Source: Aphrophora alni (lineage: Eukaryota > Arthropoda > Insecta > Hemiptera > Aphrophoridae). Taken from it: a stretch of DNA of 64,000 nucleotides. The stretch lies in contig OY740772.1 in the NCBI GenBank assembly GCA_963513935.1, positions 15,718,098 through 15,782,097 on the forward strand, given 5' to 3'. Under the pieces are notes generated by a model. It did no database searches, had not been told where the DNA came from, and worked only from the letters and a program-made list of their open reading frames with translations. The translations under genes were made by a program, and so were the position numbers. Of this stretch, positions 57,049 through 64,000 are shown one piece after another (position 1 is the stretch's first letter; every line of letters begins with the position of its first letter).

Positions 57049-57953
57049 TGTAACGTTGAGAAGCCCTAAGTAAAAGCTTTGTCCAATTCAAAATGTTTAA
57101 ACCTTGTCAGTTAGAAATAAATGTCAAACATAAACGTCACTCCAACACATAATAAATTTTGTTAAAGGATTTCTAAGGAAACAATACTTCGAAACTACAA
57201 AATTATTGAAAGGGCGAGGGCAGCGTGACAAATTAAATAGGAAGAGTTGAGTTATGTAATGTGACAACATGGGAAATTAGAAAGTTTGTGTACGCCCAAG
57301 TTAACAAAAGAAAAAGAGACAAAAAACTGGGCAGAGGTACGTTGAACTCAGCTAAGAAACAAGATTTAACGAACTTTGAAAGACGGTTAGAGTTTGAAAA
57401 ATCAAATCCAACCAACCAAAAAGAAGCGTCATCCAGAAATAAGCGAAGAAGGGGTAAAACGGGAAAACTCTGCGTAAGAATTCAAAAATCAGAAAAAGCA
57501 GTGAAGAACGAGCGTCGCAAGGGAGAGGAACTAGGAACAGGGCGAAGTTCGCCAAATCGTCGTAAAGTTGAAGAAAAGTTTTAAGTCATCGAATTATATT
57601 AAAATCATCGTAAAGTTAAAGAAGAGTTTTGATTAATTGACCAAGAATTCAAGCAACAGAGTGAGGTAGTTCAAGCTTCGAGATCGTCAAAGTGCCTATA
57701 AATTGGATTAAGTTTCTTGTGATATCTGCCATAAGTTCGAGGGATCATCTCACCTGTAGAACTCCAAGAAGACATCATTCCATGCTACTGAACCACGATA
57801 AGTTATCTGATTAGTTATTGTAGTTTTTACTTCAGGTTACCAAAGAAACCACGCCCCACTTTAAATAAAATCTGAGCTAGGCCGAGAGCCATTTAAACTT
57901 AAATTTTCAAAGAGCAAGCAAAGTAACTTCATTATATAATTGGTAAATTATAC
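57049..57953 (+). mobile_element. LTR of a gypsy-type retroelement
   Basis: Starts TGTAACGTTGAGAAGCCC and ends just before the primer-binding site at 57955. Inside are a TATA-like CCTATAAATTGG at about 57691 and the polyadenylation signal AATAAA at about 57864, in the order expected for U3-R-U5. The LTR also carries a 107-codon Lys/Arg-rich open frame (57261-57584) and a short internal duplication (CGTCGTAAAGTTGAAGAA / CATCGTAAAGTTAAAGAA). No second LTR copy exists downstream, so the left boundary is set by the TG start and the PBS, not by comparison. Confidence 0.6.
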
Positions 57954-57954
57954 C

Positions 57955-57965
57955 TGGCGCCCAAC
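57955..57965 (+). other. Primer-binding site 1 (partial tRNA-Lys match)
   Basis: TGGCGCCCAAC, two bases after the inferred LTR end, matches the first 11 bases of the complement of the tRNA-Lys(CUU) 3' end; beyond that (AAATC) the match stops. Related motifs occur at 58216, 58332 and 60209. Confidence 0.6.
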
Positions 57966-58215
57966 AAATCAATAAAACAATTGAGATATTAAAATATAAA
58001 GACTAAATTAAAATTACAATTAATGATACGATTTTGATGCACCTAATAATAATAATAAAATTGCTATGTTCTAGAATTAAGTATTTCATTGTGTTATAAA
58101 TGTTTATGTCTAGTTTAAGTTGAATGGATGAGATTTAGTGATAAGATGAATAAATTTGAATGCTCATATGTGCATCAAATAATTTGAAGATTTAATTAAT
58201 TCAACTGTTATATAT

Positions 58216-58342
58216 TGGCACCCAACTTTAGGTGCAAATTGTATTTTAAAGAATAAATAATTTTAAATATGATAACGTAGTTGTGTTTTAATCAAAGTAA
58301 TTAATTAAAAATAAATAACAAAGGTTATAATTGGCGTCCAAC
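58216..58342 (+). repeat. Leader repeat: two PBS-like motifs around a 98-bp block
   Basis: TGGCACCCAAC (58216-58226) and TGGCGTCCAAC (58332-58342, followed by TCGTGGC) are degenerate PBS-like motifs. Between them, 58234-58331 is a block that recurs identically at 60225-60322. Confidence 0.75.
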
Positions 58343-58441
58343 TCGTGGCTTAATTAAAATTAAAATTTAGTTCACGTGGTGTAACCTGAAGGTAGCATTA
58401 TAAGATAAGAGACAGAAAGACTATTAGATATAATTAATTTA

Positions 58442-60136
58442 ATGTTAAGACGTAGTAATAGGATAAAAAATTATAAAAAGATGGCAAATAACCAAATAAC
58501 AATGGGGTTTGATGAGGAGATTAATAATCAAATGGGGATAGAATCAGAAATGGATAGAGCTATAGGGATTAATAATAGTGAAAGTAATACTAATGAGGGT
58601 AATAATTCAGGGGAGAGTGAAAATTTAAAGGTGTATGGGACCCCAACGGTAGGATTAAACGAATTAATCGAAATCCTTAATAAAAAATTTGATGAAAGTA
58701 ATAAAAATGCGGAAATCCTAAAAACAAGCATCGATAAAAAATTTGAAGAAAGTAGTAAAAATGCGGAAGCCCTTAATAAAAAGAATTTCGAAGAAATTAA
58801 TAAAAATGCGGAAATTCTAAAAGCAAGCATCGATAAAAAATTCGCAGAACAAAATAAAAAGCTCGAGGAAAATAATAAAAAATTAGAAGAACTTAGTGGC
58901 AATGTTAGTCAAAATGCGGAGACAATGGACCGAAAATTTAATGAATTTGCGGAGAGATTCGAGAACAAGCTCGAAGAAATTAAATTAAGATCGGATACCA
59001 CAGCCGAGACAATTAGGACGGAAATGAATGATAAATTAAATAAAATTGAAGAAAATTTCACCGATAAATTAGGTAATAAGTGCGAAGATTTAAGAGAAAA
59101 TTTAAAAGAAATTGCAAGTAAAGTCGTGGAAGTAGAAAAGGATGTGCAAGAGAGCATTAAAGAAATCGAAATCACCGTAAACAAAAATTTAACTGAAAAT
59201 CAAATTAACGTAGACGCTCAGATTGATAAGGTAAAGGAAAGTCAAGCTAGATCTAATAATAAAATTCTAGAAATCGAATCACAATGCCAAGAAAATTCAC
59301 AAAAAATTAACCAATATCAGAAACAAACGGACGAAATGACAAATAAAGTGACAGAAGTAGATGAAAGATTAAGTAATTTAAAAACAAGGGATGGTATCAT
59401 AATAAGGGAACCAGAGATAAGGGATATTAGTTTTACAGGAAAAGAAAGATTCCCAATGCAATTTTTAAGGATCATAAAAGAAGTTAGCGTTAGTTACACA
59501 CATCAAGGGAACATGTATTGGTTAGATAGATATTTAAAAGATGAAGCATGTGTATGGTGGTTTCTACACCGTAGGGAAGTTAAAAACTTCGAAGATTTTG
59601 AAAAAATATTTATGGATAAATATTTTAACGAAATGATACAAGCAAACATCCGAGACAGGTTGGAATTCGGAAAGTTTAAAGGAAAAATTGGGGATGAAGC
59701 TATCACATATGTGGAGAACATGATGTTGGAATGTTCAGAGTTAGAACCGCCGATTTTAGAAGCCCAGTTAGTCCAAAAAATCGCTAAGCACTTTCACCCA
59801 ACTACACTAATTGCTGTTATCACCAGGGGTGTGAAAACAAAGCAGGAATTTGTAAAACTATTGATGGAATTCCGACAGGCAGATGTACGACACATTAATA
59901 GTTACGAAGAAAGAAATGGTAATTATAAGGCATCCTATCCACGCGACGAGAGAGAGGGAGAAGTTGTAAACAGGCCTTGGGGACAAATGAATGGGTACAA
60001 CAGTAGACATTTACCGTTACGTCAGAATAGGGATGTTTACAGAAAACCAGATGTGCGTGCCGACATAAAAAATGGACCAGGGAACCGTTGGGAAGGTCAA
60101 CAACCTGCAGACAGGGACGGAAGAGGGCAAAAGTGA
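58442..60136 (+). CDS. gag: Gag protein of a gypsy-type LTR element, intact
   Basis: A 564-codon open frame; the second ATG at codon 14 (AAAAGATGGC) has the better start context. Residues about 65-320 are a long coiled coil with repeated units around KNAEILK and DKKFEES, encoded by visibly tandem DNA at 58675-58860. Residues about 330-480 match the retrotransposon gag (capsid) domain: RFPMQFLRIIKEV, VWWFLHRREVKNFEDFEKIF, FNEMIQANIRDRLEFGKF. The tail is Arg/Gly/Asn-rich and basic, suited to RNA binding, but has no CCHC zinc knuckle. It ends at TGA and no protease, reverse transcriptase or integrase frame follows. Gag forms the particle that packages element RNA. An intact frame with no pol suggests a non-autonomous gag-only element or a truncation. 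It lies in the 5' intron of the minus-strand Pcmtd gene, in the opposite orientation. Confidence 0.8.
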   Translation: MLRRSNRIKNYKKMANNQITMGFDEEINNQMGIESEMDRAIGINNSESNTNEGNNSGESENLKVYGTPTVGLNELIEILNKKFDESNKNAEILKTSIDKKFEESSKNAEALNKKNFEEINKNAEILKASIDKKFAEQNKKLEENNKKLEELSGNVSQNAETMDRKFNEFAERFENKLEEIKLRSDTTAETIRTEMNDKLNKIEENFTDKLGNKCEDLRENLKEIASKVVEVEKDVQESIKEIEITVNKNLTENQINVDAQIDKVKESQARSNNKILEIESQCQENSQKINQYQKQTDEMTNKVTEVDERLSNLKTRDGIIIREPEIRDISFTGKERFPMQFLRIIKEVSVSYTHQGNMYWLDRYLKDEACVWWFLHRREVKNFEDFEKIFMDKYFNEMIQANIRDRLEFGKFKGKIGDEAITYVENMMLECSELEPPILEAQLVQKIAKHFHPTTLIAVITRGVKTKQEFVKLLMEFRQADVRHINSYEERNGNYKASYPRDEREGEVVNRPWGQMNGYNSRHLPLRQNRDVYRKPDVRADIKNGPGNRWEGQQPADRDGRGQK

Positions 60137-60186
60137 AAGTTGGAATGGAATGTAGACCTAGCGGATAAGAACAAGGCAACCATAAA

Positions 60187-60315
60187 AATAAATAACAAAG
60201 GTTTTAATTGGCGCCCAACGTGGGGCAAATTGTATTTTAAAGAATAAATAATTTTAAATATGATAACGTAGTTGTGTTTTAATCAAAGTAATTAATTAAA
60301 AATAAATAACAAAGG

Positions 60316-60322
<7 letters not shown>
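60187..60322 (+). repeat. Post-gag copy of the leader: full PBS plus identical 98-bp block
   Basis: AAATAACAAAGGTTTTAAT is followed by TGGCGCCCAACGTGGGGC (60209-60226), a full 18-nt complement of the tRNA-Lys(CUU) 3' end, and then 60225-60322 repeats 58234-58331 base for base. The lead-in AATAACAAAGGTT(T/A)TAAT is also shared with 58310-58331. Confidence 0.8.

Positions 60323-60380
<58 letters not shown>
60318..60380. repeat. (TA)n microsatellite at the 3' edge of the retroelement
   Basis: About 62 bp of pure TA, the longest in the window, exactly where the retroelement similarity ends. Confidence 0.95.
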
Positions 60381-60383
<3 letters not shown>

Positions 60384-61364
60384 AGAAAGTAAAAATAATA
60401 ATAATAATTTTGCAAGTTAAATTGTTAATACCATATTCATGCTTTCCTTTAAAGAGAGCCACTTTTTTGTATGTAATTATAAATGACCCAAAGAACTGAT
60501 TGACCTTATTGACCGTCTTATTTTTCTCAGATGCTAGTTCATTAATCTTAACTTAGACCTAGTTATGAAGAACTACAAACTCTAGTTATGTGATAACAAA
60601 GAATTTGCTAATTTAACAGATTATGTAATGCAAGTTCTGACTGTCAACAGAACATGAAAAATCCTGACTCAACAAGTTTACATGTTGGTACTATAGTTTC
60701 TCATGTAACCTTCTCAAGATGTGAGTGGATTTTTTTCTTCCAATTTATAAATGAAGTATTGTTTTATTTCCAAATAGTTAACATTTTTCAATATGTAGCC
60801 CCAGTATTATAATAATGTGCAAGTCACTGAAAAGCGTTTTGACTTATTTGAAAAAGTGGGTCAAATTGACTTGTATGAAACACATACATAAATGTTTATA
60901 AATTGTGTTTAAGCGATATTTAATGTGTACTGTTATTATTTTTGTTTACGGTATTTTTAATAAACATCTAGATTAGACATTTACCTTAAAACAGCTGTTA
61001 TGTTAAAGGACAAGAGAAAATTTAGACAACAGATGAAACACTGAAGGTAATTTAAATTACATTAATATTACAAACATATAAATTAAGAAAAAAATGTTGC
61101 AACTATTACATTTCCTGTTTCTTCAGCTTTGAAAAGACGTTTAAAATTATTTAACTGAAAAGTACATAATACCTAAAATGTTGAAATGTAAATTTTTGAG
61201 CATGCACAATAAGATTATTATACAAATAAGGAAGCTACTCAGAGACTGCCTGTGTACTAGACTTTTACAATAATATTCAGATATTAGTTTACATTGAATA
61301 CATTCTTCATGTAGGCCTATTATTTTTAAAGCTTCGTCTAAAAGATTATTAAATTCACAATTAC
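60381..61364. other. Pcmtd intron DNA, nothing recognised
   Basis: AT-rich; no second LTR, pol fragment or exon could be found here. Confidence 0.5.
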
Positions 61365-61645
61365 ATTGTTTTCTTGTTGTTTAAAAGTGAAAAACCTTTC
61401 AATTATCATTCCCTTATAAAAAAGAGAAAATAGAAAAACAAAAATTATAAAGACCCCCCCCCCTCCAGCGCTTAAATAGTCTAAGAGCGTCAGAGTCGAA
61501 AGATAACAAGAGTTGGTAAGTAAAGAAAGACCTACTAGGAAAGATAAAAAGAGAGATCTAACCCAAGACTACATGGAAGAAGGTGTACAGCCAACTAGTG
61601 TACTTGGGAACACCACACCTGTACTCACCTTAGTGAGCTTCTGTG
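61365..61645 (+). repeat. Dispersed repeat family B (forward copy)
   Basis: Starts TTCTTGTTGTTTAAAAGTGA, then 'AAAAACCTTTC', 'GAGCGTCAGAGTCGAAAGAT', 'GAGTTGGTAAGTAAAGAAAG', 'GAGAGATCTAACCCAAGACT', 'ACATGGAAGAAGGTGTACAG' and 'CACCTTAGTGAGCTTCTG'. It is the best-preserved 3' half of the family in this window. Confidence 0.65.
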
Positions 61646-62165
61646 GGTTCACATTTATTGCAACCAAGCTTCTTTAATTTAACAATAAAAACACTTATCG
61701 ATTCAATTCCTTGCAGTTTATTTAACAATAAAAACACTTAATGAGTCATCCTTGCAATGCTTCGAGAAATATTCTGCAATTTTATTTATACTAGGAGCCA
61801 AATAGTAAGATTTAAAAAAAGTCAATATTGGCTATTCACTTAATACAGAATAACCTTTCTCCACAATTAAAGTTAAAGCCAATGATATCATCGTCAAATA
61901 AATTTACCCGAAATAAATGCTCTAAGACTTTCAAAATAGTTTCAGTTATTTGTTGCCAATTATAAATAATTAGCTCCTGCAATTCGAACTGGCTCGATAT
62001 TACCCATTACCATCACATTTCCTGTTTTAATTTTCTTGTCATCACTGTTAAATACTTGTATACCGAGTGTTAAAAATATCTAAATAACGAGTTTATGATG
62101 ATAGTACACCTTTCGTTTTCCTTTATAATGCAATTCGACAAATCATATTCAATTAGAAATTTAAC
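61646..62165. other. Intron DNA with a short direct duplication
   Basis: TTTAACAATAAAAACACTTA occurs twice (about 61678 and 61719, 41 bp apart), each followed by ATCGATTCA/ATGAGTCAT and CCTTGCA. Nothing else recognised. Confidence 0.6.
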
Positions 62166-62167
62166 TA

Positions 62168-62420
62168 CAGGCAAAACTCGTTAATCCGAATATTTGTTTG
62201 CTCAAGGCGTTCGGACTATCAAAAAGTTCGGATTACTGAGGAAATGCAAAAAATACTAACAGTGAAATGACCTGACTAGTGACTCATCTCAACTACATCC
62301 TTTACTTTGTTTATGTTTACGTTGTTGTGACATGGGAATTCTAAGAAATGGCAACTGAAGGCCGTTCGGAGTAGCGCGGCGTTCGGAGTACCGTGCGTGC
62401 GGGTTAACGAGGCCCGCCTG
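62168..62420. mobile_element. pogo-like MITE, 253 bp
   Basis: TA flanks both ends. The left end CAGGCAAAACTCGTTAATCC and right end read inwards CAGGCGGGCCTCGTTAACCC are inverse matches, with subterminal TTCGGA motifs at both sides (GTTCGGACTA, GTTCGGATTA; CGTTCGGAGTA twice). No coding capacity. Confidence 0.75.
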
Positions 62421-62908
62421 TATTTTAAGATGGTCAAAAACTTAGTGCAGATGTGACTTAACTCTTTGTATGCTGCTGACATGGCTTCACGCTAAGTAGA
62501 ATATTCCCTCAAACACCATAAACGTGGATACCCACAAAAAGACATTTCAAGGTATTGTGTATGTAGTTCAAGAATCGTTCTATAAAGTTTAGTTTCTGTA
62601 GACAGCAAGATTTACTTTATAAGTTTTAAGGTCAATGCTGTAAACTACACATTGCTATGGTGACAATCTTAGCTTAGCTATACAGTTTCACTCCACCATT
62701 GATGTGGTTACCTACGGTTTTTCTTAGCTGCTATACTTCACTCTATAGTAACTTAGAAACATTGCATGCAGTGAACTTTGAAACGTTCTGTATTCTTTAT
62801 AATGTTTTTTCTGTATTTTTTGTTTTTATTTTAAGTCAGATCATCATTACTTAAGTACGTAGTACTCATAAGTCGGTAAAAAATAAAATAAAACAAAAAT
62901 ATTTATTA

Positions 62909-62946
62909 CTTCCAGCTGGTCTCCACTTCTTTTGACCAGCTGGAAG
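62909..62946. other. Perfect 13-bp stem, 12-nt loop hairpin
   Basis: CTTCCAGCTGGTC (62909-62921) pairs exactly with GACCAGCTGGAAG (62934-62946). A second, interleaved pairing exists: GGTCTCCA in the first arm and loop with TGGAGACC at about 62957. It introduces a G+C-rich patch (62909-63010). Confidence 0.75.
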
Positions 62947-63413
62947 CTCCGGCTGGCTGGAGACCGCGTACACTTTAGCCGAATCTTGTCAGGATGGGCC
63001 AAGGAGTCGGGTTAGGACGCTAATGAACGCACGCAATGCAAGTGAAATTTAATGTTACCTTTTATTTGAGTGCCGAATTAGATTACAGAAATATTTATAA
63101 TTTATAAAAAGACATAACGGCAAGATAAAGCCTTAATAGTGGCCGAAAATTATACCGTTTAATTTAGCTAGCACATGGCCGAAAATGGACTGACATCGTC
63201 CCGTAGCGGTCTTCCTTCTCGCAGCTCTCGGAACAGACTCTCGCTCAGCTCGCTGGTACAAGCCCTCCACTCCTCGTCTTTCCCCTCTTCTACGTGATAT
63301 TGCACTGCTCAACAAAATCGCAAGTGCCAATTCATATTTTATTATTTAGAATTCCTTTACATCCTAATTTATACTTGCACCTATTTTAGGCTAAATTTTA
63401 CTTTCTCATATTA
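62947..63413. other. G+C-richer unassigned sequence
   Basis: Two patches (62947-63030 and 63170-63310) stand out by base composition. A minus-strand 65-codon Arg-rich frame (63330-63133) covers the second, but has no recognisable family and is not the missing Pcmtd exon. It might be part of a regulatory region or of an uncharacterised element. Confidence 0.35.
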
Positions 63414-64000
63414 TAGTATAGAGAAAGTTATGAGATGGGAAAGAATTGACGTTGAACATTTCACAGAAAAATCCATTTTGAGCTCCCTTGAACCCAAAAA
63501 TGTGTTTTTAAAATGATGGATTGTCTGTGCAGTACTCATAGTCCACTCGGGTTGACCATTTTTATCAAAATTGGTATTGTGACCACATTTAGAAGTCTTT
63601 AACTTTTTCGATACCTCAATATAATATACAGATAGCTGCCATAAGACTAAAACTCAAAATTCTGATTTGAGAAAAAAAAAATTTACCTTTTCACATATAT
63701 GTAAGTAGTATAGAGAAAATTATGTAATGTGTTAAAAAATCGATCTCAAGTTTTATCGGATATATCCGTTTTGAGGACCCTTGGATACAAAAAAGTGGTT
63801 TTGTGAACGATATTTCTGTCATCTGTCTATCGTACGTGCAGTACATAATAGCTCAAAAATATAGACAAATTTAGGACAAATTTTAGCCATATCTCAGGAC
63901 TTAAAATTTGGGGGTAACTTCCATAAGAAAAAAAAAAAAAACACAAGACTACAATTTTTTACAAATCAGCTTTTATGATTTTAATCAAATTTTGTTCAAG
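63414..64000 (+). repeat. Dispersed repeat family A, two 5' ends in tandem
   Basis: The first 5' end begins TATAGAGAAAGTTATGAGAT at 63418; a second begins TATAGAGAAAATTATGTAAT at about 63709. Both continue with 'ATCCATTTTGAG' or 'ATCCGTTTTGAG', a 'CCCTTG' block and 'GTTTTTAAA'/'GTGGTTTTGTG'. The second runs off the window edge. Confidence 0.65.

Noticed and set aside
57261..57584. Basic ORF as an independent gene
   Set aside because: It is wholly inside the inferred LTR; listed only as an observation.
58528..59184. Minus-strand ORFs opposite gag
   Set aside because: They are antisense shadows of the AT-rich, heptad-patterned gag coding sequence (Leu/Ser-rich translation opposite Lys/Asn/Glu codons).
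60381..61364. Second LTR or pol fragment after gag
   Set aside because: I looked for the LTR start, its AATAAA context and reverse-transcriptase-like frames on both strands and saw none.
63133..63330. Minus-strand Arg-rich ORF as the missing Pcmtd N-terminal exon
   Set aside because: It contains none of the expected motifs (the DLAWKHGN or SAM-binding GSGTGYLS regions) and no matching splice phase.
1..64000. CRISPR array, bacterial operon or prophage
   Set aside because: No regular spacer-repeat arrays, no ribosome-binding-site-linked ORFs; introns, poly(A) signals and eukaryotic transposons throughout.

Overview
This is a 64 kb piece of an AT-rich, repeat-laden animal nuclear genome, almost certainly an insect. 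I lean towards a hemipteran or similar large-genome insect, but that is only a guess from the mix of intact genes with long introns, many TIR transposons, tRNA-derived SINEs and a gypsy-type LTR element. There is no sign of bacterial organisation.

Three host genes can be supported. (1) Positions 4237-20016, plus strand: the last six coding exons I can read of an activated Cdc42-associated kinase gene (Ack/TNK2 type). The reading phase is consistent across every junction, and the protein ends in a UBA-type domain. The kinase, SH3 and CRIB parts must lie upstream of the window. (2) Positions 33503-33967, plus strand: a complete, uninterrupted 154-codon E2 ubiquitin-conjugating enzyme of the UBE2L3/UbcH7 (Drosophila Ubc10) type. 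(3) Positions 53998 down to 46718, minus strand: the last five exons of a PCMTD1/2-type gene, a protein-isoaspartate-methyltransferase-like domain plus an Elongin/Cullin SOCS box. Its N-terminal exons lie beyond 64000. Two of the three genes belong to ubiquitin pathways, but nothing suggests they act as a unit.

Most of the rest is mobile DNA in introns and intergenic space. Elements with visible ends and target-site duplications (TSDs): a piggyBac-like MITE (8790-9271, TTAA), a hAT element (16229-16988, TSD ATATAATC), a pogo/Tigger element with transposase remnant (18429-19487), a 402-bp MITE of unassigned family (31642-32043, TSD GAAAGTTT), mariner-like elements (34710-35468, 36618-38223), a piggyBac deletion derivative keeping the transposase N-terminus (45003-46103), a hAT element (54055-54881, TSD TTCACACA) and a pogo-like MITE (62168-62420). 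Relics of mariner, Tigger, hAT and two non-LTR retrotransposons are recognisable by translation. Two unclassified dispersed repeat families (called A and B here) and a foldback family (C) recur through the window. A 181-bp-arm near-perfect palindrome sits at 39120-39497.

The most unusual object is the LTR retroelement at 57049-60380. It has one LTR, an intact 564-codon gag with a long coiled coil, no pol and no second LTR. Four primer-binding-site-like motifs are spread along it, and two identical 98-bp blocks flank gag. The only full 18-nt match to the tRNA-Lys(CUU) 3' end lies downstream of gag rather than next to the LTR.

All exon calls come from reading splice sites and translation by eye; no alignment or search was run.
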